A stretch of 64,000 nucleotides of DNA from Egibacteraceae bacterium (GCA_035540635.1 DATLGH010000034.1:1-64000), one strand, 5' to 3'; shown: positions 32,087-42,001, counted from the first letter of the stretch. The notes: generated by a model not told the origin, from the sequence alone. A program made the numbers and translations.

Positions 32087-33319
32087 CTAGGCATCGAAGA
32101 ACTTCCTGGTTACCTCGATCGCGTCGACGAGCGCGCCGAGCTCCTCCAGGGTGTTGTAGAGGTAGAAGGACGCCCTCGTCGTGGCGGGCACGCCGAGCAC
32201 CCGCATGAGCGGCTTCGCGCAGTGATGCCCCGCACGCACCGCCACGCCCTCGCGGTCCATCAGCGTGCCGACGTCGTGGGGGTGGATGCCCTCGATGGTG
32301 AAGCTCACCGCAGCCCCGCGCGCGTGCGGGTCCTTCGGCCCGTGCACGACCACCCCGTCTATCGAGCCGAGCGCGTCGAGCGTCCTGCCGAGCAGCTCGA
32401 TCTCGTGCGCCCGCACGGCGTCCATGCCGATGCCCGACAGGTAGTCCACCGCCGCGCCGAGCCCGACCGCCTCCGTGTACGGGGGGGTCCCCGCCTCGAA
32501 CTTGTAGGGGATCTCGTTGAAGGTCGTGCCCTCGAGCGTGACGTTCGTGATCATCTCGCCGCCACCGAGGAACGGCGGCATCGCGTCGAGCAGCTCCGGC
32601 TTGCCGGCGAGGACACCGATGCCGGTCGGCCCGCACATCTTGTGGCCGGTGAAGCCGAGGAAGTCCGCGTCGAGCTCGCGCATGTCGGTGGGGACGTGCG
32701 GGACGCGCTGCGCGCCGTCGACGACCACGACCGCCTCCGCGTTGGCGGCCCGTACCTTGGCGGCGAGCTCGGCGACCGGCACGACCGTGCCGAGCACGTT
32801 CGACATCGCCGTCACGGCGAACAGCTTGACCCGCCCCGTCGCGACGATCTCGTCGAAGGCGTCGACGTCGAGGAACCCGTCGCCCGTGACCGGCACGTAG
32901 CGCAGGTCGTAGCCGGCGATCGGCTGCACGAGCTGCCACGGGACGATGTTCGCGTGGTGCTCCATCTGGGTCGACAGGAGGATGTCGCCCTCGCCGAGGC
33001 GGGTGCGGGCCCACGAGTAGGCGACGAGGTTGAGCGCTTCGGTGACGTTCTTCGTGAACACGACGCCGCGGGGGTCGGCCCCGACGAAGCGTGCGATCTT
33101 CGTCCGCGCGTCCTCGTAGGCCTGGGTGCACTCCTCGGCCAGCGCGTGCACCCCGCGGTGGACGTTCGCGTTGTAGTGCTCCGCGACGCGCGCCATCGCG
33201 TCGATGACCGCGCGGGGCTTCTGGCTCGTCGCGGCGGAGTCGAGGTAGACGAGCCTGCGCCCATGGACCTGACGGTCCAGGACGGGGAAGTCCCTGCGGA
33301 TGGTGGCGACGTCGAGCAT
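32087..33319 (-). CDS. sufS: Cysteine desulfurase SufS
   Basis: Group II desulfurase of 410 residues, PLP-dependent, taking sulfur from L-cysteine. PLP Lys227 lies in GFTGHKMCGPTGIGV; VVVVDGAQRVPH and MEHHANIVPW are cofactor-site motifs. The persulfide Cys is in VRAGHHCAKPLMRVL. It hands sulfur to SufU encoded next to it. Confidence 0.97.
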   Translation of the reverse strand: MLDVATIRRDFPVLDRQVHGRRLVYLDSAATSQKPRAVIDAMARVAEHYNANVHRGVHALAEECTQAYEDARTKIARFVGADPRGVVFTKNVTEALNLVAYSWARTRLGEGDILLSTQMEHHANIVPWQLVQPIAGYDLRYVPVTGDGFLDVDAFDEIVATGRVKLFAVTAMSNVLGTVVPVAELAAKVRAANAEAVVVVDGAQRVPHVPTDMRELDADFLGFTGHKMCGPTGIGVLAGKPELLDAMPPFLGGGEMITNVTLEGTTFNEIPYKFEAGTPPYTEAVGLGAAVDYLSGIGMDAVRAHEIELLGRTLDALGSIDGVVVHGPKDPHARGAAVSFTIEGIHPHDVGTLMDREGVAVRAGHHCAKPLMRVLGVPATTRASFYLYNTLEELGALVDAIEVTRKFFDA

Positions 33320-33346
33320 CGGCGGGTTCAGCGCGCCCTTCTCTTC

Positions 33347-34093
33347 CTAGACCTTGCTCTTCAGGTGCTCGTAGCCCTTGGCCTCGAGCTCGTCCGCGAG
33401 CTCCGGGCCGCCCGACTGGACGATGCGCCCCTCGAACATCACGTGCACCCGATCGGGGGTGATGTACCGAAGGATACGCGTGTAGTGGGTGATGAGGAGG
33501 ACGCCGAGGTCAGGGCCCCGCAGACGGTTGACGCCCTCCGCGACGACCCGAAGCGCGTCGACGTCGAGACCCGAGTCGGTCTCGTCGAGGACCGCGATCT
33601 GCGGCCGCAGCACCGCCATCTGTAGGATCTCGAAGCGCTTCTTCTCGCCGCCGGAGAAGCCCTCGTTCACGTTGCGCTGGAGGAACTTCTCGTCCATGTC
33701 GAGTTTGGCCATCTCCTCGCGGAGCACCTGCATGAACTTGCGTACGGGGATGTCCTCGTCGCTGACCGCGTTCACCGCGGTGCGCAGGAAGTTCGTGAGC
33801 GACACCCCGGGGATCTCCGTCGGGTACTGCATCGCGAGGAAAAGGCCGAGTCGCGCCCGCTCGTTGGGGGGCAGCTCGGCGATGTCCTCACCCCTGACGA
33901 GGATCCGGCCACCGGTGATCTCGTACGCGGGGTGGCCCATGATCGCGTAGGCGAGCGTCGACTTGCCCGACCCGTTCGGGCCCATCAGCGCATGGGTTTC
34001 GCCCTTGGCGACCTGGAGGTCGAGTCCGTGCAGGATCTCGGTGCCCTCCACCTGCACGGTCAGGCCCTGGATGTACAGGTCGGTGTTTATCAT
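33347..34093 (-). CDS. sufC: Fe-S assembly ATPase SufC
   Basis: ABC-type ATPase of 248 residues. Walker [11 protein letters not shown]-loop [11 protein letters not shown], signature [13 protein letters not shown], Walker [17 protein letters not shown] and the H-loop [10 protein letters not shown] all match SufC; the ETDSGLD sequence is diagnostic. It forms the SufBCD complex. Start at 34093 has GAGGAAG just upstream; an ATG at 34114 would add seven residues. Confidence 0.96.
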   Translation of the reverse strand: MINTDLYIQGLTVQVEGTEILHGLDLQVAKGETHALMGPNGSGKSTLAYAIMGHPAYEITGGRILVRGEDIAELPPNERARLGLFLAMQYPTEIPGVSLTNFLRTAVNAVSDEDIPVRKFMQVLREEMAKLDMDEKFLQRNVNEGFSGGEKKRFEILQMAVLRPQIAVLDETDSGLDVDALRVVAEGVNRLRGPDLGVLLITHYTRILRYITPDRVHVMFEGRIVQSGGPELADELEAKGYEHLKSKV

Positions 34094-34127
34094 CTTCTTC
34101 CTCAACGGTTTCATGGCGGTCCCGTGA

Positions 34128-34478
34128 CTAGTAGTGGCGGGGAGCGGGGGCGTCGTTCAGCTGCTGCTCGACGTCGACGTAGACCTTGCCGTCTTCGATC
34201 TTGGTCGCGTAGACGGGGATCGGCTTGACCGCCGGCAGCGAGTCCGGCTCGCCGGTGTCGAGGTCGAACACCGAGCCATGGAGCAGGCACTCGATGGTGT
34301 TGTCCTCGAGGTAGCCCTCGGGAGCGAGGTCGTAGTCGGCATGACTGCAGGTGTTGTGCACAGCCTTGACGGTGGTGGCGTCGAGCCGCGCGAGTGCGAT
34401 CGGCTCGCCGCCCGCGACCACCTTGACCGAGTGGCCGATCTCGATGTCCTCCAGGTTGGCAACCACCTCGAAACCCAT
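34128..34478 (-). CDS. Rieske-type ferredoxin in the suf operon
   Basis: Protein of 116 residues with a Rieske [2Fe-2S] site: [10 protein letters not shown] (C-x-H) and [10 protein letters not shown] (C-x2-H), plus [10 protein letters not shown] at the end. It resembles soluble ferredoxin components of dioxygenases and the short Rieske proteins found in actinobacterial suf operons. It may supply electrons during cluster assembly or act as an acceptor. GGAGGCGGTG precedes the ATG, which touches the sufD stop. Confidence 0.92.
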   Translation of the reverse strand: MGFEVVANLEDIEIGHSVKVVAGGEPIALARLDATTVKAVHNTCSHADYDLAPEGYLEDNTIECLLHGSVFDLDTGEPDSLPAVKPIPVYATKIEDGKVYVDVEQQLNDAPAPRHY

Positions 34479-35785
34479 CACCGCCTCCGGGGGTCCATGA
34501 GCACGTGCGCTCCCGAGCGGATCTCCTGCTCGATCTCGCCCAGGATGGTCTCGGTGACGGCCGGCAGCTCGATCCGGTCGGTGACCTCGCCGAAGAACCC
34601 GAACACGAGCATGCGCACGGCCTCGTCGTGGGGTATGCCGCGCGAGGTGAGGTAGAACAGCTGCAGCTGGTCGACCTGGCCGACCGAGGAGTGGTGCCCG
34701 CACTGCACCACGTCCGAGCAGAGGATCTCCAGGAACGGGATCGAGTCGGCGTGGGCGCCGGCGGTGAGGATGAGGTTGCGGTTGGTCTCGTCCGACGTCG
34801 TGGCCTTCGCATGTGGCTCGATGCGGATGTTGCCGAACCACGTCGCGCGGGAGTTGCCTTGCAGCGCCCCCTTGTAGATCGACTCGCTGGAGGTGTTCGG
34901 GGCGTTGTGGTGTATGACGGAACGGTGCTCCATCTGCTGCTCGCCGGAGGCGAAGTACACGCCGAACAGCTCGGCGTGCCCGCCGGGGCGGTTCAGGCCC
35001 ACGTCGGGACGCAGGTACACGGTGCCGCCCCCGAGGGTCGCCTCCAGGTGGCGGTACACGGCGTTGCGCTGGACGTGGCCGCGGTGGCTGCCGACGTGGT
35101 CCACGCCGGCGCCCCAGTCCTGCGCGGTGACGACCTGCGCGCGGGCGCCGTCGCCCACGACGACCTCGATCACCTCCACGACCGTGGCCTGCCCCTCGCC
35201 GGCGTGGTCGACGTAGATCTTGGCCTCGGCGAACGCCTCGAGTACTACGAGCACCCGTGGCACGTGAGCCCCGTCGGCGTCGGCGTGGATCGTCACCGTG
35301 ATGGGGTCGACGATCTTCGTGTCCGACCGCACCCGGACGAACGCACCGGCGGTGAAGCCGGCGAAGTTGAGGGCGTTGAACTTGTCAGAGGCGCCCACCG
35401 CCACGCCGAGCGCGTTGTGCACGACCTCGGGATGCTGTCGCGCCGCGGTGGAGATGTCGGAGACGAGCACGCCGGGGTCATGGCTGACCGCCTCGACGAC
35501 CGTGCCGTCGACGATGCGGATGCTGCCCGCAACCTTGTCGCCGAGCGCGGCGACGACGCCGGTTACCCGAGCTCGCCCCTGCCCGCCCGAGGTCACGACC
35601 GGGCGGTCGAGGTCGAACCGCGCGGGGTCGGTGTAGCGCCACTCCTCCATGCGCTTGTCGGGCCACTCGAGGTCGCTGAAGGCCTTGAACGCCTCCTGCC
35701 GGCGGTCCCGCAACCATTCCGGCTCCCCCAGCCGCTCCGACGTCGCGAGCACGTCCGCCTCGGTCAAGTCCCTCAAGTTCGTCAC
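34478..35785 (-). CDS. sufD: Fe-S scaffold complex subunit SufD
   Basis: Protein of 435 residues with the SufB/SufD beta-helix core: IEPHAKATTSDETNRNLILT, the SDVVQCGHHSSVGQVDQLQL region with the conserved Cys and His, and FYLTSRGIPHDEAVRMLVFG. GTG at 35785, complementary to 35783-35785, with AAGGAAAA upstream gives VTNLRDLTEADVLATSERLG; longer frames are low complexity. It pairs with SufB on SufC. Confidence 0.94.
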   Translation of the reverse strand: MTNLRDLTEADVLATSERLGEPEWLRDRRQEAFKAFSDLEWPDKRMEEWRYTDPARFDLDRPVVTSGGQGRARVTGVVAALGDKVAGSIRIVDGTVVEAVSHDPGVLVSDISTAARQHPEVVHNALGVAVGASDKFNALNFAGFTAGAFVRVRSDTKIVDPITVTIHADADGAHVPRVLVVLEAFAEAKIYVDHAGEGQATVVEVIEVVVGDGARAQVVTAQDWGAGVDHVGSHRGHVQRNAVYRHLEATLGGGTVYLRPDVGLNRPGGHAELFGVYFASGEQQMEHRSVIHHNAPNTSSESIYKGALQGNSRATWFGNIRIEPHAKATTSDETNRNLILTAGAHADSIPFLEILCSDVVQCGHHSSVGQVDQLQLFYLTSRGIPHDEAVRMLVFGFFGEVTDRIELPAVTETILGEIEQEIRSGAHVLMDPRRR

Positions 35786-35884
35786 AGTCCGGTTTTCCTT
35801 CTTCAACGAGGTTGGCGGTACCGCCCGATCAGCCGACCCGACGCGGGGCGGTCGAACGAGGCGAGCGGGGCCGCGTGGAGCGTT

Positions 35885-35965
35885 GGCGGGGGCCACCGCC
35901 GCCCGGAGGGGGCTAAAGGTTTCAGCGAGCGCAGCGTCCCCCGGAGGGCGGGGGTGGCCCCCGCC
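35885..35965. repeat. Large imperfect hairpin between sufB and sufD
   Basis: Arms 35885-35912 and 35938-35965 are complementary at 24 of 28 positions and enclose a 25-base loop. The hairpin occupies the only sizeable gap (193 bp) inside the tight part of the suf operon. Possible roles are mRNA processing or differential expression. Part of the loop (GGCTAAAGG and a GAGCG-rich stretch) recurs near 38150-38200, which suggests a dispersed intergenic repeat. Confidence 0.65.
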
Positions 35966-35978
35966 CCCAGGTTCGAGC

Positions 35979-37385
35979 TCACCCGACCGACCCCTCCATG
36001 TTCAGGCTGATCAGGCGGTTGAGCTCCACCGAGTACTCCATCGGCAGCTCCTTGGAGATCGGCTCGATGAAGCCGCGCACGATCATGGCCATCGCCTCGG
36101 CCTCCTCGACCCCGCGCGACTGCAGGTAGAACAGCTGCTCCTCGCCGATCTTCGACACGCTCGCCTCGTGGGAGATCTGCGCGTCCTCCTCGGCGATGTT
36201 CATGTACGGGTAGGTGTCGCTGCGGGCGTGCTCGCTCAGGAGCAGCGCGTCGCAGATCGTCGAGTTCTTCACCCGGTGCGCGCCTTGGGCGATCTCGACC
36301 TGGCCGCGGTAGCTCGTGCGGCCGGTGCCCTGCGACACCGACTTCGACACGACCGAGCTCGAGGTGTCCGAGGCGTGGTGGTGCATCTTCGCGCCGGCGT
36401 CCTGGTGCTGGCCGTCGCCGGCGAACGCCACCGATAGGACCTCGCCGCGGGCGCCGCGGCCCATGAGGTACACGCTCGGGTACTTCATCGTGAGCTTGGA
36501 GCCGATGTTGCCGTCGATCCACTCGACGGTTGCGTCCTCGTAGGCGGCGGCGCGCTTGGTCACGAGGTTGTAGACGTTGTTGGACCAGTTCTGGATGGTC
36601 GTGTAGCGCAGGCGTGCGCCGGGCTTGGCGATCAGCTCCACCACCGCGGAGTGCAGCGAGTCCGAGGAGTAGATCGGCGCGGTGCAGCCCTCGACGTAGT
36701 GCACGTAGGAGCCGGGCTCGGCGATGATGAGCGTGCGCTCGAACTGGCCCATGTTCTGGGTGTTGATGCGGAAGTAGGCCTGCAGCGGAATGTCGACCTT
36801 GACGCCCTCGGGCACGACGATGAACGACCCGCCGGACCACACCGCGGTGTTGAGCGCGGCGAACTTGTTGTCGTTGGCCGGGATGATCTTGCCGAAGTGC
36901 TCGCGGAAGATGTCCTCGTGCTCGCGCAGTCCCGTGTCGGTGTCGAGGAAGATCACGCCCTGGGCCTCGAGGTCCTCGCGCACCTTGTGGTAGACGACCT
37001 CGGACTCGTACTGGGCGGCGACGCCGGCGACGAGCCGCTGCTTCTCCGCCTCGGGGATGCCCAGGCGGTCGTAGGTGTTCTTGATGTCCTCGGGCAGGTC
37101 CTCCCAGGAGTTGGCCTGCTTCTCCGTGGACCGCACGAAGTAGAAGATGTCGTCGAAGATGATCTTCGACAGGTCACCGCCCCAGTTGGGCATGGGCCGG
37201 CGCAGGTAGTGCTTGTAGGCCTTCAGGCGCATGTCGAGCATCCACCTGGGCTCGTCCTTCAGCGCCGAGATCTCGCGGACGACGTCCTCGGACAGTCCGC
37301 GCTTCGGCTCAAAGACCGGCTTGCCCTCGTCGTGCCAGCCGTACTTGTACGTACCGAGCTGCAGGTCTTCCGCTTTCGTGGCCAT
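35979..37385 (-). CDS. sufB: Fe-S scaffold protein SufB
   Basis: Protein of 468 residues, central scaffold where clusters form. Family motifs: FVVRSTE-like region, [40 protein letters not shown] with the conserved Cys, and [25 protein letters not shown] precedes the ATG, nine bases after the sufR stop. First structural gene of the operon. Confidence 0.97.
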   Translation of the reverse strand: MATKAEDLQLGTYKYGWHDEGKPVFEPKRGLSEDVVREISALKDEPRWMLDMRLKAYKHYLRRPMPNWGGDLSKIIFDDIFYFVRSTEKQANSWEDLPEDIKNTYDRLGIPEAEKQRLVAGVAAQYESEVVYHKVREDLEAQGVIFLDTDTGLREHEDIFREHFGKIIPANDNKFAALNTAVWSGGSFIVVPEGVKVDIPLQAYFRINTQNMGQFERTLIIAEPGSYVHYVEGCTAPIYSSDSLHSAVVELIAKPGARLRYTTIQNWSNNVYNLVTKRAAAYEDATVEWIDGNIGSKLTMKYPSVYLMGRGARGEVLSVAFAGDGQHQDAGAKMHHHASDTSSSVVSKSVSQGTGRTSYRGQVEIAQGAHRVKNSTICDALLLSEHARSDTYPYMNIAEEDAQISHEASVSKIGEEQLFYLQSRGVEEAEAMAMIVRGFIEPISKELPMEYSVELNRLISLNMEGSVG

Positions 37386-37394
37386 GGATCGCTC

Positions 37395-38054
37395 CTAGAG
37401 GGGCTTTGACGTGCAGTCGTCGGTGATGTGGCAGACGCACGCAGGCGCGCCGCCCGCGATGGTCATCTCGCGCGACACCGGGGTGCCGAGCAGCTCGCTG
37501 AACAGCTGGGTCTCGTACGCGCAGATCTCGGGGTGCTGCTCCGCGACCTCCTTGATGGCGCAGTGACCCTGGGTGAGCTCGAGGACGGTGCGGCCGTCCG
37601 CGTCGGTCGCCCGCCCCGCCTGGGCGAAGTAGCCGTCGGCGCTCAGCAGCTCGGCCAGGCGCGTCGGGCCCTCCCTGGAGTCCACCCCGGACAGCGCCGT
37701 CGCGTAGCGCCCGCCCTGGCGGGCGACCCGCCACCGCATGAAGCGGGCCAGCGCGTCGTGCCCGTGCTCCTGCTCGAGGTAGGTGAGCAGCTCGATGGCG
37801 AGCTGGGCGGAGTTGTCGGGGAACAGCCGGTGCGCGCGGTCGGTCAGGGCGTACCGGGCGCTCGGGCGACCCGGGCCGTCCCGGCGGACCGTCTGCGCGT
37901 CGACGAGGCCGTCACGCTCGAGCACCTGCAGGTGCCGGCGGATCGCCACCTCGGACAGGCCGAGGGTCGCCGCGAGCTCGGCCACCGACTGCGCCTGCCG
38001 GCGCAGCTCGTCGACGATGCTCGCGCGCGTGTCGCCGAGCAGGTCGACGAGCAT
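37395..38054 (-). CDS. sufR: Iron-sulfur-dependent repressor SufR
   Basis: Protein of 219 residues with an N-terminal winged helix (SVAELAATLGLSEVAIRRHL, QVLERDGLVDAQTVRRDGPG RPSARY in two blocks) and a C-terminal Cys-rich sensor: GHCAIKE, ICAYE and CVCHITDDC, the pattern that binds a [4Fe-4S] cluster in SufR. When holding its cluster it should repress the operon. ATG at 38054 follows GGAGAG; a GTG at 38075 is also possible. First gene of the suf operon. Confidence 0.93.
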   Translation of the reverse strand: MLVDLLGDTRASIVDELRRQAQSVAELAATLGLSEVAIRRHLQVLERDGLVDAQTVRRDGPGRPSARYALTDRAHRLFPDNSAQLAIELLTYLEQEHGHDALARFMRWRVARQGGRYATALSGVDSREGPTRLAELLSADGYFAQAGRATDADGRTVLELTQGHCAIKEVAEQHPEICAYETQLFSELLGTPVSREMTIAGGAPACVCHITDDCTSKPL

Positions 38055-38075
38055 GGCGGGTTCTCTCCGGGTCAC

Positions 38076-38115
38076 GACAATTACTGTACCGCAATGTTGA
38101 GAAACCTACACAGGT
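38076..38115 (-). promoter_or_regulatory. AT-rich promoter/operator region of the suf operon
   Basis: This stretch is much richer in A and T than its surroundings. On the minus strand TACAGT (complement of 38083-38088) could be the -10 box, 28 bases before the chosen sufR start. It is the only obvious promoter for sufR through sufT and the natural place for SufR to bind, though I see no clean palindrome. Confidence 0.4.
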
Positions 38116-38197
38116 TCGTCGCTCTGGCGGGCACGGCGTCCGGCTGCCCCCTCTCCCGGGGGCGCTTCGCTCGGGCAGGCCCCCTGCCAGGGAGCGG

Positions 38198-38641
38198 CTA
38201 AAGGCCGAACTGGTGCTCGAGCTGGCGGAGGAGCTCCGCGCGGCTGAGCTCGGCGCGGCGGACCGCCACGCGCTGGTCGGGGCCGCGGCGGGCGACCTCC
38301 GCGACGGTCTGGCACAGAACGATGATGTCGAAGGGCTTCGTGAGGTAGCCGTCCGCCCCGGTGCGGTAGGCCGTGACGTGGTCGGTCTCCCCGGCCTTGG
38401 CCGTCAGCATGATGACCGCGACGTCGACGTGGTCGGGGCTGCGCCGCAGCAGGGACAGCACCTCGTAGCCGCTCATGCCCGGCATCATGACGTCGAGCAG
38501 CACGACGTCGACCCGGGCCTCGGCGAGGATCGCCAGACCGGCGAGCCCGTCGTCGGCCTCCAGGACTTCGGCGTAGCCCTCGAGGGCCGCGCTCACGATC
38601 GACCGGATGACCGGCTCGTCGTCGATCACCAGCACCCGCAT
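38198..38641 (-). CDS. Single-domain response regulator
   Basis: Protein of 147 residues that is a receiver domain plus a short tail. Acidic pocket VLVIDDEP, phospho-acceptor VVLLDVMMPGMSGYEVL, Thr in VIMLTAKAG and Lys in YLTKPFD are all intact. No output domain; the C-terminal helices (AELSRAELLRQLEHQFGL) might bind a partner. No kinase is adjacent. Confidence 0.9.
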   Translation of the reverse strand: MRVLVIDDEPVIRSIVSAALEGYAEVLEADDGLAGLAILAEARVDVVLLDVMMPGMSGYEVLSLLRRSPDHVDVAVIMLTAKAGETDHVTAYRTGADGYLTKPFDIIVLCQTVAEVARRGPDQRVAVRRAELSRAELLRQLEHQFGL

Positions 38642-38743
38642 CCCGGCTGTCTCCTCTCGTTCCCCCCGGATGTTCGGCCGTCCGCGCGCCCGACTTGAGC
38701 GTCTTGCCGGCGTGGGCTGCGTGGGGCTGGAGGAGCGAGGCGA

Positions 38744-39877
38744 CTACGCGGGGGCGTCGACGACGAGAACCCCGTCAGGCAGCTCGACGTCGTTCCACAG
38801 GCGCGTGCCCCGCAGCTGGTTGCGGCTGCCGACCACGGTGCGGGCGCCGACGATCGCGTTGCGGAGCACGACCTCGTCGCCGATCCTCGCCCCGGCGCAC
38901 ACGATGGAGTCGATGATCTCGGTCTTGTGGCCGACCTCGACGTCGTCGAAGAGGACACACCCCTCCAGCTCGGCTCCGGAGCGCACGATGCACCGGTCGC
39001 CGAGGACCGTGCGGCCGAACAGCTGCACACCCGCCTCGAGGCGTGTCCCCGAGCCGATCACCGCGGGCTGGATCACCGTGCTGCCCTCCCGCTCGACGTC
39101 GTCGCCCTCCCAGAGGCCGTCGGCAGTGAGCCGGCCCTCGGGCCACCAGTCGACGCGCCCCTCCATGACGTGGCGGTTGGCCGACAGGTAGAAGCGCGGC
39201 CGGCCGATGTCGAGCCAGTAGCCGCCGTCGAAGATGCCGTAGAGCGGCTCGCGCTCCTTCACCAGGCCCGGCAGCAGCCCCTGCTCGAAGGAGAAGAACG
39301 AGTCGGGTGGGATGTGGTCGAGCAGGGACGGGTCGAGCATGAGGATGCCCGCGTTCACCAGGTGCGAGCTCGTCTCCTCGGGGACGGGCTTCTCGAGGAA
39401 GCGCTGCACGCGGCCCTCCTCATCGAGCTCGAGCACCCCGAACTCATGGACGTTGCGCGCGGACGTGAGCCAGAAGGTGAGCGTCGCGTCGCGCTCGGCG
39501 TGGAACTTCGCCATCGTCCCGACGTCGGGGCTCGCGACCACGTCGCCGTTCATCCAGAGCAGGGGGCGGTCGTCGAAGGCGCCCTGATCGGCGCACCAGC
39601 GCAGCGCCCCACCGGTGCCGAGAGGCTTCGGCTCGGTGATGACCCGCAGGGTGATCCCCAGCCGCTCGGCCTCCTTCTCCACCCCGCTGAAGCGCTCCGC
39701 GTTGTACCCGAGCGCAAGCGTCACGTCCTCGATCCCCGTGGCGGCGAGGTGGCGCAGCTGGTGCTCGATCAGCGGCCGGTTCGCGATGGGCACCAGCGGC
39801 TTGGGCAGATCGGCGGTGACCGGGCGGAGCCGCGTTCCCTTGCCGCCTGCCAGTATCACGGCCTGCACGTCAGCCAC
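38744..39877 (-). CDS. Sugar-phosphate nucleotidyltransferase (mannose-1-P guanylyltransferase-like)
   Basis: Protein of 377 residues. The N-terminal Rossmann-like nucleotidyltransferase has VILAGGKGTRLRPVTADLPK, the NGDVV metal region and EKPV. The C-terminus is a left-handed beta-helix with hexapeptide repeats (IGSGTRLEAGVQLFGRTVLG). It makes nucleotide sugars such as GDP-mannose or dTDP-glucose for envelope polysaccharide; the exact sugar is not readable. GTG at 39877 with AAGGAC upstream. Confidence 0.85.
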   Translation of the reverse strand: MADVQAVILAGGKGTRLRPVTADLPKPLVPIANRPLIEHQLRHLAATGIEDVTLALGYNAERFSGVEKEAERLGITLRVITEPKPLGTGGALRWCADQGAFDDRPLLWMNGDVVASPDVGTMAKFHAERDATLTFWLTSARNVHEFGVLELDEEGRVQRFLEKPVPEETSSHLVNAGILMLDPSLLDHIPPDSFFSFEQGLLPGLVKEREPLYGIFDGGYWLDIGRPRFYLSANRHVMEGRVDWWPEGRLTADGLWEGDDVEREGSTVIQPAVIGSGTRLEAGVQLFGRTVLGDRCIVRSGAELEGCVLFDDVEVGHKTEIIDSIVCAGARIGDEVVLRNAIVGARTVVGSRNQLRGTRLWNDVELPDGVLVVDAPA

Positions 39878-39960
39878 GAGGCGTCCTTTTTCGTCGGATC
39901 TCGCATGATGTTCCGCCGAGGACCCGCACGGCAAACCCTATGGGGCATCCGAACCCTCCG

Positions 39961-40794
39961 CTACACGAGCGCGAGCGACTCGCGGCGGCATCGCCTGACC
40001 GTGGACGACGTGAGGCGCCACAAGACGAGCGCCCCGAGCAGGGCGGCGAGCACGGCGAGCAGCGCCGTGGTCGCGGGACTGACCGCGGCGAGGTCCCACA
40101 CGCCGTCGAGCGCGAAGCTGTCGCCCGAGCCCGGCACTGGCAGCTGGGGGGCCTCCCCCGTCGGGCTCAGCAGACCGAGCAGCCACGGGCCCACGAAGAA
40201 CACCGTTACGATGACCGCCAGCCGCAGCGCGCCGCCGCTCTCGACGATCGCGCGCACCGACGGGGCCCGGGCGGACTGCCACACGCCGAAGACCGCCGCG
40301 GCGTAGGCGACCACGACCGCCCCGGCCAGGGCGGCAGCCACCACGCCGACCGACGGCAGCGGCGCCGTGGACAGGCCGAGCGCCCGGGCCGCGAGCGCCC
40401 CGGGGATCCACACCGCGACGAACAGCCAGCCGCGCAGCGCCCCGTAGAGCGTCGCCGCGGCGACCTTGCCGACCGCGATGCCGGCGTCGGAGAGCGGCGA
40501 GGCGAGCAGCGACTCGAGTGTGCCCCGCTCCCGCTCCCCGGCCAGCGAGTCGATGGCGACGAGCCGCGCCGGCAGGAACGCCATGAACACCGCGAAGAAG
40601 ACCGGCAGGTTCGCCACCGCGGTGAACCGCAGCGGCACGAGCAGGCCGAACAGCCCGACGACGCCGAGGGTCCGGGTCAGCGGCTTGCGGCCCACCCGGC
40701 CGAGCAGGTCCCCGAGCTCCTTGCGGAGCACGAGCTGCCAGTCGGGGACGGGCCGGCGGGCAGGCGTCCCGGCGGCACCGGCGGGACCGCTCAT
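39961..40794 (-). CDS. ABC-2 type exporter permease
   Basis: Membrane protein of 277 residues with about six helices. The cytoplasmic loop ERERGTLESLLASPLSDAGI is typical of ABC-2 permeases related to NatB. It overlaps the ATPase gene by ATGA, forming a two-gene exporter. Substrate unknown. Confidence 0.88.
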   Translation of the reverse strand: MSGPAGAAGTPARRPVPDWQLVLRKELGDLLGRVGRKPLTRTLGVVGLFGLLVPLRFTAVANLPVFFAVFMAFLPARLVAIDSLAGERERGTLESLLASPLSDAGIAVGKVAAATLYGALRGWLFVAVWIPGALAARALGLSTAPLPSVGVVAAALAGAVVVAYAAAVFGVWQSARAPSVRAIVESGGALRLAVIVTVFFVGPWLLGLLSPTGEAPQLPVPGSGDSFALDGVWDLAAVSPATTALLAVLAALLGALVLWRLTSSTVRRCRRESLALV

Positions 40795-41867
40795 GGCGTC
40801 CGCGGTTTCACATCCGGCGCCGCCGTGGCTGCGGGCCGCTCACCTGCCCACCCTGCAAGGCCCTCCGCCACGCCGGCGCTGGACGCTCCCCCACCCTCGG
40901 CGGGCCACCCCCCTCCCCTCGCCGGGATGGTCGAGGGCCCGGGTGGCGCGGGCTCGTCGCCGTCGACGGTGTCGGAGATGAGGGACAGGAAGGCGGCCTC
41001 GAGGGTCTGGTTCTCGGGTTCGACGCGGTGCAGCGCCGCCCCGGCCCGCACGAGCGCCCCGACGACGGGCGCGACGCCGTCGAGACCGTCGACGGTCACC
41101 GCGACCGCTTCGCCGCCGATGGCGCTCCACGTGGGACGGGGCAGCGCCGCGGCGGCCGCCTCGAGGACGCCGCGCCCCTCGACGCGGACGCGGGTCACGC
41201 GCGCGCCGCGGCGAAGCTCCGCGGGCGCGTCCGAGGCGATCACCCGCCCGTCCTTGACGACGGTGACGACGTCGCACATGCGCTCGGCCTCGGCGAGCAG
41301 GTGCGTGGTGAGGAACACCGTCGTGCCCCCGGACACGAGGTCGAGGATCTCTCGACGCAGACCGGCGGCTGCGGCCGCGTCGAGACCGTTGGTGGGCTCG
41401 TCGAGCACGAGCAGCTCGGGTCGGCCGACGAGCGCCCGCGCGACCGCCATGCGCTGGCGGATCCCACGCGACAGGTGCTGGGGGCGCTCGTCGAGGCGGT
41501 GCGCGAGGCCGAGCTCCTCCACGACCTGCTCGACGCGCGCGCGGGCGGCGGCGCGGTCGAGCCCGTAGGCCGCGGCAGCGAACTCGAGGTTCGCGCGGAC
41601 GCTCAGGCCCTCGTACAGACCGTGGTGCTCGAGGACGGTCCCCGTGCGCCGGCGCACCGACGCCCCCCCGGCCGGCAGCTCGCGCCCGAGGACCCGCACG
41701 GTTCCCGACGTCGGCGCGATGAGGCCGAGCAGGAGTCGGATGGTGGTGGTCTTGCCGGCGCCGTTTGGCCCGAGGAAGCCGAAGACGGTGCCCCGGGGGA
41801 CCGCGAGGTCGATGCCGTCGAGCGCCCGGGTCGTGCCGAAGTCGCGCGTCAGGCCCTCACAGCGCAC
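40791..41867 (-). CDS. ABC exporter ATPase
   Basis: ATPase with Walker A GPNGAGKTT, signature LSRGIRQRMAVARAL (SRGIR instead of SGGQ), Walker B LLVLDEPTNGLD and H-loop FLTTHLLAEAERM. The start is uncertain; a GTG at 41867 places VRCEGLTRDFGTTRALDGID at the N-terminus, giving 358 residues. Upstream in-frame GTGs (41870, 41909) lack clear ribosome sites. About 55 C-terminal residues are Pro/Gly/Ala-rich low complexity and may derive from a GC-rich repeat. Confidence 0.88.
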   Translation of the reverse strand: MRCEGLTRDFGTTRALDGIDLAVPRGTVFGFLGPNGAGKTTTIRLLLGLIAPTSGTVRVLGRELPAGGASVRRRTGTVLEHHGLYEGLSVRANLEFAAAAYGLDRAAARARVEQVVEELGLAHRLDERPQHLSRGIRQRMAVARALVGRPELLVLDEPTNGLDAAAAAGLRREILDLVSGGTTVFLTTHLLAEAERMCDVVTVVKDGRVIASDAPAELRRGARVTRVRVEGRGVLEAAAAALPRPTWSAIGGEAVAVTVDGLDGVAPVVGALVRAGAALHRVEPENQTLEAAFLSLISDTVDGDEPAPPGPSTIPARGGGWPAEGGGASSAGVAEGLAGWAGERPAATAAPDVKPRTP

Positions 41868-42001
41868 CACCTCGTCACCGTCGGGCGGGCCCTTCGACAG
41901 CCGAGGCACGGGGGCGTGCCCGGTGACGCCGGGTGATGGTGGAGGGTGGGAGGGGGAGCGGTCCGAAGGCGGCACTCGACACGCCCCCTCGACCGAGCCG
42001 G

